A stretch of DNA of 36,928 bases from positions 1-36,928 of the forward strand of contig CALGNN010000039.1 of NCBI GenBank assembly GCA_937961455.1, in the 5' to 3' direction. Numbering within the stretch: the first letter of the stretch is position 1; the number at the start of each line of letters is the position of its first letter. The notes below the pieces were generated by a model. That model ran no database searches and was not told the origin of the DNA. It saw only the letters and a list, made by a program, of their open reading frames with translations. A program made the position numbers and the translations under genes. Source of the DNA: an uncultured Saprospiraceae bacterium. GTDB lineage: Bacteria > Bacteroidota > Bacteroidia > Chitinophagales > Saprospiraceae. Positions 8,650 to 16,230 of the stretch are shown piece by piece.

Positions 8650-9309
8650 ATGATAAAAATCTTAGTAGCTGATGATCATACCATGTTTGCAGATGGAATT
8701 GAATCTATTCTTGCAGATCAGAAAGAATTGAAAGTCGTAGGCAAGTGCTACGATGGAGCTGCTATTTTTCCTTTTTTAGAAAAAGAAGATGTTGATGTTC
8801 TATTACTAGATGTCAATCTTCCTATCATGAATGGAATTGATGTTTGTAAAAAACTTGGAGAGATTTCTTCTAATGTAAAAGTGTTGGCTTTAACCATGCA
8901 TAATGAAGAGAGTTTTGTTACTGAAATTTTAAAGTTTGGTGCGCTTGGCTACATTCTAAAAAATACAGGAAAAAACGAACTCATCAACGCCATCAAAAGA
9001 GTGGCACAAGGAGAATCATATTTCAGTAAAGATGTCACACAAACTATCATGAAGAGTTTGGTTTCTCCTTCTAAAAAGAAAGAAGGTGCCAAGAATGAGA
9101 ACCTTCCAAAAATATCTAGAAGAGAACAAGAAGTATTAGACCTCATTGTAAAAGAGTTTACAACCCAAGAAATTGCTGATCAACTGTTCATCAGTTTGAA
9201 AACTGTCGAATCCCATAGAAGAAGTTTGCTAACCAAACTCAATGTGCGTAATACAGCTGGCTTAGTAAGAGTGGCGATCGAAAATCAATTACTTACTGTA
9301 GAGCAATAG
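8650..9309 (+). CDS. NarL/FixJ-type response regulator (REC plus LuxR HTH)
   Basis: A 219-residue regulator. The receiver domain has the acidic pocket DDH (8-10), phospho-acceptor D54 in LLLDVNLPIMNG, and the conserved Thr and Lys in ALTMHN and YILKNTG. The LuxR-type helix-turn-helix covers about 152-212 (REQEVLDLIVKEFTTQEIAD, then SLKTVESHRR). It starts three bases after the glycosyltransferase and is followed after six bases by its likely kinase. This is the reverse of the common kinase-first order. Probable targets are the operator-like boxes just downstream of the operon (11125, 11476, 11769), which is an inference. Confidence 0.95.
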   Translation: MIKILVADDHTMFADGIESILADQKELKVVGKCYDGAAIFPFLEKEDVDVLLLDVNLPIMNGIDVCKKLGEISSNVKVLALTMHNEESFVTEILKFGALGYILKNTGKNELINAIKRVAQGESYFSKDVTQTIMKSLVSPSKKKEGAKNENLPKISRREQEVLDLIVKEFTTQEIADQLFISLKTVESHRRSLLTKLNVRNTAGLVRVAIENQLLTVEQ

Positions 9310-9315
9310 CTGGTC

Positions 9316-11088
9316 ATGGCTTTCATGCGAATTTTCATCTTATTCCTTTTTACAATATTAGCTTTTGAGGCTCAAGGCCAAACACCTTATGCAGAAATCG
9401 CTCGAATGAAGTCAATTGTCGCTAGCGCAGAGTCAAGAGGTGCCTATCAAGAATTAGCTAAAGCTTACCATGCAAAAGCATTAAAGGAATTTGAATATTT
9501 TGCTCGAGTCAAAACCGCAATTAATGATTTGAGTAGAGCAATTGATATCTATAAAACTTATAGAAATTTAGATTTTTCCAGAGCAGAAGCTCACTATGAT
9601 TTAGCTAATATTTATAGTTACCTAAATAATTACTCAGATGCGAAAATGCATTATGAAGAAGCTTTAAATCTACTTGATAATTCTTCCAGTCTCCAAAGGA
9701 GAAAAAAGGGGCAAATTATTCATCTCCTAGCAAATATTGATATCATCAATGATGACCTTGAAAGCGCCATTGGCAAAATTAATGAGGCCTTCGACATCAA
9801 TGATGATATACAAGACTCTATTATCTCCAAACTTCATATTGTTACTAAAAAATATTTGTTGAATAAAAAAGACGATCTCATTCCAGTGAAGATGCTTAAA
9901 GACGAGTATGAGATTAATAGCAATGTTCAAGAAGATTTTAAAAATATTCAATTGCTGTGTATTGCTAGTATTTTCTCCATGGAAGGCAGTTGCAATTTGG
10001 CTATTCCTTTTCTAGATCGTTTAAAAACAAATTTCCCTAGTGATTTTCAATTGATCAAGGATATGGAAGGACAATTTGCTAATTGTTATGAAATTCTTGG
10101 AAATTATGAATTAGCTGTAGAGAGCTATAAAGAGTATATCCTAAATGACAAGCAACTTCACAAAAAAGAAATAAAGACCCTCCAATCTAGAAATAACATT
10201 CTAAGTCGGAGCTATGAAATACAAGAGGAAAATTTAGAGGCTCAAGAAAATTTATATCAACAAGCACAGCGCAGTGAAATGCAAAAAATATTGACTTATG
10301 CACTTTCTATTGGATCTGTGATTCTTTTGATTGGGACTTATTTTATCATCAGATTCTTTCAAGAAAAAATCCATACAACTACCATCATCCAATCTCAAAA
10401 GGAAGAAATTTCTAAGCAGAAAATTAATGAACTTGAGAACAACTTAAAGATCGAATCTATGCATTCCATGATTAATGGACAAGAAGCCGAAAGGGAGCGC
10501 ATTGCACAAGACTTACATGACAGTCTTGGTGGTCTGATGTCAACAATAAAATTACACTTTGATAGCATACAGAGTAAGAATAAAACCGTTAAAAAGCTTT
10601 ATGAGTATCAGAAAGCCAATGAATTGATTGATATTGCTTGTCAAGAGATTAGAGTTATTTCAAACAATATGACTCCAGGCTCGCTTGCCAAACTGGGCTT
10701 GACTTCTTCTATCACTGATTTGATCAACAGGGTCAATTCTCCCAATGGTCCAAATATTGTATTTCAGCATTTTGGCATTGATGATGAAATAGACATTGGA
10801 TTGAGTTTAACCATTTACAGAATTATTCAAGAACTATTAAATAATTCTATCAAGCATGCAAAAGCAAGTGAAATTCTCATAGAAATCAATCAGAAGGAGG
10901 ATGAAATTTCTCTATTAGTAGAAGATGATGGTATTGGATTTGATGTTGGAAAAGTAAAGCGAGGAATGGGAACAGGCAATATTTCAAGCAGAGTTAATTA
11001 TTTAAAAGGAGAATTAAGTATCCATTCTGTAGAAAATGAAGGAACATCAACTATGATTATCATTCCCTTAGTGCAAGAAGCTGTTTAA
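9316..11088 (+). CDS. TPR-sensing histidine kinase (HisKA_3 type), partner of the NarL-type regulator
   Basis: A 590-residue kinase. An N-terminal signal or anchor (MRIFILFLFTILAFEAQGQ; M1 at 9316 or M4 at 9325) precedes a periplasmic TPR region (about 25-290) ending in a coiled stretch. One membrane segment (about 325-348) leads to a cytoplasmic kinase. The H-box is ERERIAQDLHDSLGG with H401, followed by ELLNNSIKHAKAS (N-box) and VEDDGIGFD with GMGTGNISSR (G boxes). HisKA_3 kinases pair with NarL-type regulators, and the partner lies six bases upstream. The signal sensed is unknown. It is the last gene of the operon that begins with ribF. Confidence 0.93.
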   Translation: MAFMRIFILFLFTILAFEAQGQTPYAEIARMKSIVASAESRGAYQELAKAYHAKALKEFEYFARVKTAINDLSRAIDIYKTYRNLDFSRAEAHYDLANIYSYLNNYSDAKMHYEEALNLLDNSSSLQRRKKGQIIHLLANIDIINDDLESAIGKINEAFDINDDIQDSIISKLHIVTKKYLLNKKDDLIPVKMLKDEYEINSNVQEDFKNIQLLCIASIFSMEGSCNLAIPFLDRLKTNFPSDFQLIKDMEGQFANCYEILGNYELAVESYKEYILNDKQLHKKEIKTLQSRNNILSRSYEIQEENLEAQENLYQQAQRSEMQKILTYALSIGSVILLIGTYFIIRFFQEKIHTTTIIQSQKEEISKQKINELENNLKIESMHSMINGQEAERERIAQDLHDSLGGLMSTIKLHFDSIQSKNKTVKKLYEYQKANELIDIACQEIRVISNNMTPGSLAKLGLTSSITDLINRVNSPNGPNIVFQHFGIDDEIDIGLSLTIYRIIQELLNNSIKHAKASEILIEINQKEDEISLLVEDDGIGFDVGKVKRGMGTGNISSRVNYLKGELSIHSVENEGTSTMIIIPLVQEAV

Positions 11089-11124
11089 TAGCAATCACTT
11101 TCAGTCGAAATTCTAATCGCTCGC

Positions 11125-11191
11125 AGAAAAACCCTTATTTATTTTTCATGGATAACCCCGATGTTTTTGGTGGCTTAGCGACTTAATTTTG
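11125..11191 (+). promoter_or_regulatory. operator-like box plus TAATTTTG promoter box ahead of the 93-residue gene
   Basis: AAAAACCCT (11127-11135), an AT-rich spacer, then ATGG with a short ACC (11148-11157). ACCCT starts 53 bases before TAATTTTG (11184-11191), an exact match to the Bacteroidota -7 consensus TAnnTTTG. The same ACCCT-spacer-ATGG arrangement recurs at 11476 and 11769. No good -33 TTG sits at normal spacing, which would fit an activator-dependent promoter. The -7 box lies only four bases before the ATG, so the message would be leaderless or nearly so. Confidence 0.45.
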
Positions 11192-11195
11192 TTCT

Positions 11196-11477
11196 ATGTC
11201 ACTGCAAGTAAAAACAAATCCGAAAAGGAACATAAGTGTAACCCCAATATTCGATATTGGCGTTATAGCTATCACTTCCGATCTGCTCCAAGAAACGGAG
11301 GAAGTAGAGGTACGGATACTTGATACTGATGGTGAATTATTAGATGTGAGCTTACCTTACAATTTTGTTGAATCAAACAAGATTGAAGTAGATATAAAGA
11401 ATCTAAAAAGAGGTATTTATTATTTCAGGTTTTCTAATGGCAAAACTTATCTTTTCAAAAAGATAATAGTGCAGTAA
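11196..11477 (+). CDS. small protein resembling a free-standing T9SS sorting domain
   Basis: A 93-residue protein from ATG 11196. Its pattern matches a C-terminal sorting (Por) domain: EVEVRILDTDGELL, then NKIEVDIKNLKRGIYYFRF and the closing FKKIIVQ. Unlike cargo proteins it has no signal peptide, no N-terminal catalytic part and no NPNP motif, and its N-terminus is charged and polar. It could be a cytoplasmic protein that borrowed the beta-sandwich, a regulatory decoy, or the surviving tail of a lost cargo gene. It lies 107 bases after the histidine kinase behind its own promoter-like box, so it may be a target of that system. Confidence 0.65.
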   Translation: MSLQVKTNPKRNISVTPIFDIGVIAITSDLLQETEEVEVRILDTDGELLDVSLPYNFVESNKIEVDIKNLKRGIYYFRFSNGKTYLFKKIIVQ

Positions 11478-11545
11478 GGGAAAACCCTAGTACAAAAAAT
11501 GGGTGTTTACCACATTGTACAGACGAAAATTTTAGCTCATATTTG
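11476..11545 (+). promoter_or_regulatory. operator-like box and promoter-like box of unit 1
   Basis: GGGAAAACCC starts at 11478, and the overlapping ACCCT (11484) pairs imperfectly with ATGGGT at 11499, followed by a GGT-GTTT-ACC palindrome ending at 11511. CATATTTG at 11538-11545 fits TAnnTTTG except for the first base and starts 54 bases after ACCCT, against 53 for the copy at 11125. The inverted ACCC/GGGT pattern is compatible with NarL-type dimer binding. Confidence 0.4.
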
Positions 11546-11549
11546 TAGT

Positions 11550-11754
11550 ATACTTATTAAAAGAGTAAGTAGATAAATTGAAATAAACTCATTAAAGAAA
11601 GTATTCATAGTAGTAAAACTATAATGGAACTTGGTGATTCTCATCTTCGAGTTCCTTTTTCCTTAATGATCAAGATACAGACCATATGGTCAAAAGAGTA
11701 TTATAAAGGGGTGAGACATGCTGGAGTTACTAAAGTAGTAGCTCTAGCTTTTTT
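11550..11754 (+). ncRNA. candidate small RNA, copy 1
   Basis: A predicted transcript of roughly 200 nt from just after the promoter-like box at 11538-11545 to the intrinsic terminator at 11720-11754. The 5' end is an estimate. It contains CATAGTAGTAAA at 11606 and an internal hairpin, GGAACT (11626-11631) with AGTTCC (11650-11655), followed by TTTTT. That hairpin could itself end a shorter RNA of about 110 nt. The 3' block shared with copy 2 has an unpaired AAGGGGTGAGACAT just before the terminator stem, a possible base-pairing region. Confidence 0.4.
11720..11754 (+). terminator. intrinsic terminator of unit 1
   Basis: A 13-bp continuous stem (11720-11732 with 11736-11748, two G-U pairs, loop AAG) is followed by six T (11749-11754). 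No protein gene ends just upstream on this strand. Confidence 0.85.
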
Positions 11755-11768
11755 AACCAGAAAAGATG

Positions 11769-11837
11769 AAGGGAAAACCCTAAGTAAAAAATGGGTGTTT
11801 ACCTTGGTTCTTTTAGAAATCAAAAGCCCGATATTTA
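11769..11837 (+). promoter_or_regulatory. operator-like box and weak promoter-like box of unit 2
   Basis: The box is nearly identical to unit 1: GGGAAAACCC from 11771, ACCCT at 11777, ATGGGTGTTTACC at 11791-11803. GATATTTA at 11830-11837 starts 53 bases after ACCCT, the same distance as in the other copies, but keeps only the A and TTT of TAnnTTTG. The promoter may therefore be weak or decayed. Confidence 0.35.
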
Positions 11838-11841
11838 TACT

Positions 11842-12044
11842 GTAGTTATGAAATGCATAGCTAATCAAAAATTGAAATCATAGTAGTAAAGTATTTTAAA
11901 GGGGACCTTCTCTATTCTTAATCAACACAGTGTTCCCTTTAATTTTATTTTCTAAAGATATATATGACCTCGAGTCTATAAAGATTATTATAAAGGGGTG
12001 AGACATGCTGGAGTTGCTAAAGTAGTAGCTCTAGCTTTTTTTTT
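11842..12044 (+). ncRNA. candidate small RNA, copy 2
   Basis: A predicted transcript of roughly 200 nt ending at the terminator at 12007-12044. It carries CATAGTAGTAAA at 11879, then a 9-bp hairpin (11898-11906 with 11932-11940, one G-U pair) placed like the internal hairpin of copy 1 although its sequence differs. The 55-nt 3' block matches copy 1 with one A-to-G change, and that change keeps pairing as G-U in the terminator stem. Confidence 0.38.
12007..12044 (+). terminator. intrinsic terminator of unit 2
   Basis: A 13-bp stem (12007-12019 with 12023-12035, three G-U pairs, loop AAG) is followed by nine T (12036-12044). The T-run orientation serves plus-strand transcription, so it does not terminate the minus-strand operon ending at 12071. 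Confidence 0.87.
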
Positions 12045-12070
12045 GCCCCTAACTCAACTAAGAACTTTCG

Positions 12071-12631
12071 TTAATTGTAATTTGGATTTTCCGGCATTTG
12101 CCCAATCACTCCATAAGCATCTCCTTTTCTACTCATGATAGCTTTCCAAAGATCTGTAGGTTTTGATTTAAATACATAATTCGGATCACTCTCAGCAAGG
12201 ACCCAAGATCCCGTGCTCATTTCTTCTTCCAATTGACCAGGCGACCAACCAGAATATCCCACAAAAAATTTGATGTTATTAGGCTTGATTACTTTTTCTT
12301 TTGCAAGAATTTTTAATTTTTCAAAATCACCTCCCCAATATACCCCTCTTGCTATTTTCACACTTTCATCTATCAGGTCTCCTACATTATGGACAAAGTG
12401 AATGGTATCGGTTGCAACAGGTCCTCCAAAAAAGACTTCTGAATCAAAATCAGGGAAGCTTGCGATTAAACTCTCAATCTTCATCTTTAAAGGCTTATTC
12501 AAAATAAAACCTACTGTACCTTTTGGCCCTTGGTATTCCGTTATTAATACAGCAGACCTTTTGAAATTTGGATCCAACATAAAAGGCTCAGATAAAAGAA
12601 TGGTTCCTGTGTCTAATTTATTATCCGCCAT
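12071..12631 (-). CDS. YqgE/AlgH family protein (DUF179)
   Basis: A 186-residue soluble protein. The family signature is clear: GTILLSEPFMLDPNFKRSAVLITEYQ at the N-terminus (residues about 8-33), GFILNKPL (about 42-49), FFGGPVATDTIHFVHN, and FVGYSGWSPGQLEEEM in the C-terminal half. The biochemical role of the family is unsettled, and the AlgH name comes from alginate regulation in Pseudomonas, which need not apply here. It starts three bases after fabD and is the last gene of folE-fabD-algH. Confidence 0.92.
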   Translation of the reverse strand: MADNKLDTGTILLSEPFMLDPNFKRSAVLITEYQGPKGTVGFILNKPLKMKIESLIASFPDFDSEVFFGGPVATDTIHFVHNVGDLIDESVKIARGVYWGGDFEKLKILAKEKVIKPNNIKFFVGYSGWSPGQLEEEMSTGSWVLAESDPNYVFKSKPTDLWKAIMSRKGDAYGVIGQMPENPNYN

Positions 12632-12634
12632 TAC

Positions 12635-13507
12635 TTAGATTGACATAGTTTCAATTGAACGATCTGTTTTTTTGACCAAGGATGAAAGTACCCTACCTCC
12701 CACTTCTATAAAACTTTGTTCGCCATCTGCAATCATCTGCATCACACTTTGTCTCCACTTTACCGGAGCAGTCAGTTGTTCGATTAAATTTTGCTTTATT
12801 TGATTCGGATCCTTATGAGCTTTGGCATCAAAATTTTGATAAATTGGATAGAGCGGCACATTAAACTGAGTAGACTCAATTTTTTTAGCTAGTCTTTCTC
12901 GAGCAGGCTGCATCAATGGCGAATGAAAAGCTCCTCCTACTTTCAAAGGAACGACGCGTCTTGCTCCTGCCTCAGCACAAGCTGCTGATAATTTTTCAAC
13001 ACCTTCCAATGAACCAGAAATAACCAATTGACCTGGGCAATTGTAATTCGCAGCAACTACTACCTCATCAATTTCCTTACTCAGCTTTTCGACATCTTCA
13101 TCTTCCATACCTAAGACTGCCGCCATAGTTCCTTTGGTAAGATCACATGCTTCTTGCATTGCTAAAGCGCGTTCTTGAACTAAAAGAAGGGCATCATTAA
13201 AATCAAGACATTGATTTGCAACTAATGCACTGAGTTCACCTAAGGAATGTCCTGCTACTGCAGTGGGTGCAGGATCAATAGTTGCCGTCAAAAACCTTAC
13301 AACAGAATTGATGAAGATGGCTGGTTGGGTAACTTTTGTTTCTTTAAGCTGTTCTTCACTCCCTTCAAACATAATACTCATAATGTCAAAACCTAAAATC
13401 TCATTCGCTTTATCAAATAAGTCTTTGGCTTGATCGGATGAATCATATGTATCTTTTCCCATCCCTACTGCTTGCGAACCTTGTCCTGGAAAAATATATA
13501 CTGCCAT
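12635..13507 (-). CDS. fabD: malonyl-CoA:ACP transacylase
   Basis: A 290-residue cytoplasmic enzyme that loads malonyl groups onto acyl carrier protein for fatty-acid synthesis. Visible are the N-terminal FPGQGSQ (6-12), the nucleophile motif GHSLGE with S88, and the catalytic His in GGAFHSPLM (H195). The length is close to the usual 300-310. It sits between folE (three-base gap) and the YqgE/AlgH gene (three-base gap), an operon of unrelated housekeeping functions. No acpP, fabH or fabF lies nearby. Confidence 0.95.
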   Translation of the reverse strand: MAVYIFPGQGSQAVGMGKDTYDSSDQAKDLFDKANEILGFDIMSIMFEGSEEQLKETKVTQPAIFINSVVRFLTATIDPAPTAVAGHSLGELSALVANQCLDFNDALLLVQERALAMQEACDLTKGTMAAVLGMEDEDVEKLSKEIDEVVVAANYNCPGQLVISGSLEGVEKLSAACAEAGARRVVPLKVGGAFHSPLMQPARERLAKKIESTQFNVPLYPIYQNFDAKAHKDPNQIKQNLIEQLTAPVKWRQSVMQMIADGEQSFIEVGGRVLSSLVKKTDRSIETMSI

Positions 13508-13510
13508 GGA

Positions 13511-14107
13511 TTACATTAATTTTGATCCTATTAAATTTAAGAATTCCGTTCGAGTTTCAACATTTCTAAATTCTCCTCGGAAAGCGGAAGTAGTCGTAGC
13601 ACTATTTTGCTTTTGCACCCCTCTCATCATCATGCATAGGTGCTGCGCTTCAATTACAACGGCAACTCCAAGAGGATTTAGGGTTTCATGTATGGATTCA
13701 ACTATTTGATCAGTCAATCGCTCCTGAACCTGCAATCTTCTAGAGAATACGTCGACAATTCGTGGTAGTTTACTCAAACCGACTATTTTACCGTTTGGAA
13801 TATAGGCGATATGCGCTTTTCCAAAAAATGGTAGGATATGATGTTCGCATAAAGAAAATAATTCTATGTCCTTTACGATTACCATCTCACTATAATCTTC
13901 TTCGAATAAGGCGCCCTCTAATATTTGTTTTGCATTCAATTCATATCCTTGCGTGAGGAATTGTATTGCTTTCGAAGCTCTTTCAGGAGTTTTGATTAAT
14001 CCATCACGAAGTGGGTCTTCCCCCACTTTCACAAGAATATCTTTATAAAGATTCTTTAAATGGTCCGTGATTTCTTCGTCGTAAGTTTCAATTTTTTTAT
14101 AAGCCAT
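13511..14107 (-). CDS. folE: GTP cyclohydrolase I
   Basis: A 198-residue enzyme converting GTP to 7,8-dihydroneopterin triphosphate, the first step toward tetrahydrofolate. The open frame extends to 14161, but ATG 14107 ([12 protein letters not shown]) is chosen because the 18 upstream residues are hydrophobic and atypical. Zinc ligands C87, H90 ([16 protein letters not shown]) and C158 (QHLCMMMRG) are present, as is the [20 protein letters not shown] core. All three zinc ligands are retained, so this is the zinc-dependent form. First gene of folE-fabD-algH. Confidence 0.95.
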   Translation of the reverse strand: MAYKKIETYDEEITDHLKNLYKDILVKVGEDPLRDGLIKTPERASKAIQFLTQGYELNAKQILEGALFEEDYSEMVIVKDIELFSLCEHHILPFFGKAHIAYIPNGKIVGLSKLPRIVDVFSRRLQVQERLTDQIVESIHETLNPLGVAVVIEAQHLCMMMRGVQKQNSATTTSAFRGEFRNVETRTEFLNLIGSKLM

Positions 14108-14283
14108 CTTGCTATTTCGTTTTGACACCAATACAATGCATAACATTGAATAAAGTTGCACCCAAATATATTAAATGCTTTTGGCATCACATTCCATAAT
14201 TCATAGTATTAATCTATATTAAGCTTACTTTTATCTAATATGTTAAGTGAAGCTTTGAATATTATCTTTTCTTTGGTCAATTG

Positions 14284-15336
14284 ATGAATGTAACAGAAAA
14301 ATTAGCAGTTGTTCCCGAGTCTTTTGCTTGGATAAAAGATAGTCGTCTTCACCATATCTTTTTTTGGACAACCCTATATGTGATTTTTATCATTATTGAC
14401 GATGAAAAATTCGGATTGGGCTTCAGAATGCTCAAAGAAACCGTCAATATTATTTTTTACATCGCAATTGTATATTTCAATTTAATATTCCTTATTCCTA
14501 GGTTTTTAAAACAAAGAACCTTCCTCATTTACACAGGTCTTTTGTTGATATTAGCCTTGGTACTTACCCCAATAAAGACTTTGGTACTATATTTTATTTA
14601 TGCCAATTATCCTGAAACTCAAAATAACATTATAGATAATCGAGTATGGGTTTTCCTTACGGGATTTTTTGCAGCTGGAGCTTCTACTATTTTTAAAATG
14701 TTGAATGATTGGCTGAAGCATGAAAGAGACCGAAAGGAATTAATGGCCGAAAATTTCCAAACAGAATTGAGGTTTTTGAGAAGTCAGATCAACCCACATT
14801 TTTTATTCAACACACTCAATAATTTATATGCACTAACCTTAAAAAAATCTGATAAGGCTCCTGAGATTGTAGTGAAATTATCTGAGATGATGCGATACAT
14901 GTTGTACGAATGCAATGAAAAATATGTTCCACTATCTAAAGAAATAAATTATCTATCCAATTATCTAGATCTTGAACGTTTGCGGCAAGGACATCAAACC
15001 AAAATTTCATATGAGCTCACTGGTGAGATTGACGATTACAAAATTGCCCCATTGATATTCATTCCTTTTTTAGAAAACAGCTTCAAGCATGGTCTTAAAA
15101 GTCAAATCGGTAAGTCTTTTGTCGACCTAAACATCAAACTAGAAGGTGATACCCTTCAATTTAATATAAAAAATAGTAAGCCTGATACCCTGCCCCAACG
15201 AAATTTAATGAGTGGAGGAATCGGATTGGTCAATGTAAGACGCAGGCTTGAACTAATTTATCCTAATGCTCATAATTTAGATATACAATCTAATCCAAAT
15301 AGCTATTCCGTGTTCTTAACTTTAAAATTAAACTAG
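14284..15336 (+). CDS. LytS/YehU-type sensor histidine kinase (His_kinase family)
   Basis: A 350-residue kinase from ATG 14284 (the preceding TTG is ignored). Four hydrophobic segments fill about residues 23-145, followed by a short coiled linker. The phospho-acceptor motif is SQINPHFLFNTLNNLY (H172). The ATPase region includes IAPLIFIPFLENSFKHGLK and GGIGLVNVRRRLELIY. This His_kinase (PF06580) architecture with a membrane sensor and no large extracellular domain is common in Bacteroidota. Its regulator begins one base after the stop, so the two are cotranscribed. The stimulus is not deducible. Confidence 0.94.
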   Translation: MNVTEKLAVVPESFAWIKDSRLHHIFFWTTLYVIFIIIDDEKFGLGFRMLKETVNIIFYIAIVYFNLIFLIPRFLKQRTFLIYTGLLLILALVLTPIKTLVLYFIYANYPETQNNIIDNRVWVFLTGFFAAGASTIFKMLNDWLKHERDRKELMAENFQTELRFLRSQINPHFLFNTLNNLYALTLKKSDKAPEIVVKLSEMMRYMLYECNEKYVPLSKEINYLSNYLDLERLRQGHQTKISYELTGEIDDYKIAPLIFIPFLENSFKHGLKSQIGKSFVDLNIKLEGDTLQFNIKNSKPDTLPQRNLMSGGIGLVNVRRRLELIYPNAHNLDIQSNPNSYSVFLTLKLN

Positions 15337-15337
15337 C

Positions 15338-16054
15338 ATGATCAAAACAATAATCGTTGACGATGAACCATTAGCACTTGACATTTTAGAATCACATATT
15401 TCTAAAATACCAGAATTAGAATTGGTTGCAAGATGTAATAATGCATTAGAAGCCAATCAAGTCATGAAAGAACATGATATTGCTTTGATTTTCCTCGATA
15501 TTCAAATGCCAGAAATCTCAGGAATTGAATTTGCAAAATCGCTGACGCAATCTCCAATGATCATTTTTACTACAGCTCATCCGGACTATGCAATTGAAGG
15601 TTTTGAATTGGATGCTGTGGATTACTTATTGAAGCCTATTTCCTTAGACCGTTTTATAAAAGCTACTAATAAAGTCCTAGATAAAACGTCTCAATCGGAC
15701 CGAAAAAATGATGACGGAGATGACAATGATTTCTTTTTTGTAAAAGCTGATAAGAAATTGGTCAAAGTGAAATACTCAGACATATTATATATTGAAGGGC
15801 TCAAAGACTATGTCATCATTAGAATGGAAGAAGGTAGAGTGATCACCTTACAAACCATGAAGAGCCTTGAATCAAAATTGCCACAAAACTTATTCAAAAG
15901 GGTTCACCGTAGCTATATCGTTGGAATAGATAAAATTAAAGCGATTGAAGGCAACATGGTAGAACTTATTGAAAAAGGGAAAGCAAAACACATTCCTATA
16001 GGTAAGAATTATCGAGAAGAATTACTGAATATCATCAATAGTAAGAGGTTGTAG
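15338..16054 (+). CDS. LytTR-family response regulator
   Basis: A 238-residue regulator. The receiver domain (1-120) has VDDEP, phospho-acceptor D54 in IFLDIQMPEISG, TTAHPDYAIEGFE and the conserved Lys in DYLLKPIS. The LytTR DNA-binding domain covers about 135-235 (FFVKADKKLVKVKYSDILYI, then FKRVHRSYIVGIDKI). It is coupled to the kinase upstream with a one-base gap. The stop codon (16052-16054) is followed almost at once by the octamer-repeat element at 16056, so no native terminator is visible and the element may have displaced or replaced it. Confidence 0.95.
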   Translation: MIKTIIVDDEPLALDILESHISKIPELELVARCNNALEANQVMKEHDIALIFLDIQMPEISGIEFAKSLTQSPMIIFTTAHPDYAIEGFELDAVDYLLKPISLDRFIKATNKVLDKTSQSDRKNDDGDDNDFFFVKADKKLVKVKYSDILYIEGLKDYVIIRMEEGRVITLQTMKSLESKLPQNLFKRVHRSYIVGIDKIKAIEGNMVELIEKGKAKHIPIGKNYREELLNIINSKRL

Positions 16055-16057
16055 ATT

Positions 16058-16177
16058 GGCTACTTAGCTTTTTGGCTTTTTAGCTTTTTAGCTTTTTGGC
16101 TGTTTGGCTGTTTGGCTGTTTGGCTGTATAGCCTTTTAGCTGTTTGGCTGTTTGGCTGTTTGGCTGTTTGGCTGTTT
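16058..16177 (+). repeat. 15 phased octamers, GGCTGTTT/AGCTTTTT type
   Basis: Fifteen consecutive 8-bp units in strict phase, mostly GGCTGTTT with AGCTTTTT variants at the left. A length of 8 is not a codon multiple, so no constant peptide repeat is selected. A related array of four units follows the four-helix-bundle gene (16648-16679) and supplies the TAG stop codon of that gene. Confidence 0.92.
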
Positions 16178-16230
16178 GGTAGATAGGGGTCTTTAGATAA
16201 AAACTAAATTTGTCTGGAAGAAAAACCAAA

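Larger units (their letters stand above)
11476..12044 (+). repeat. degenerate tandem duplication of an approximately 290-bp non-coding unit
   Basis: This fills the gene-free stretch from 11478 to 12070. Unit 1 (11476-about 11768) and unit 2 (11769-12044) share three landmarks in the same order: an operator-like box (11476-11511 and 11769-11803), CATAGTAGTAAA (from 11606 and 11879), and a 55-bp 3' block (11700-11754 and 11987-12041) identical at 54 of 55 positions. Sequence between landmarks has diverged strongly. No convincing protein is encoded. Preserved ends around a divergent middle look like duplicated short transcription units. Confidence 0.75.

Noticed and set aside
11624-11845. A 73-codon plus-strand open frame in the duplicated non-coding region
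   Set aside because: It crosses the terminator hairpin and the operator-like box of the repeats, has no recognisable domain, and its counterpart in the second unit is not kept open from the same start. It is better explained as chance in structured RNA units.
11987-12044. A tRNA or tRNA fragment, because the translation (RHAGVAKVV) resembles peptides often produced by translating tRNA genes
   Set aside because: No cloverleaf, anticodon arm or T-arm sequence can be drawn. The segment folds as a single 13-bp hairpin followed by a T-run.
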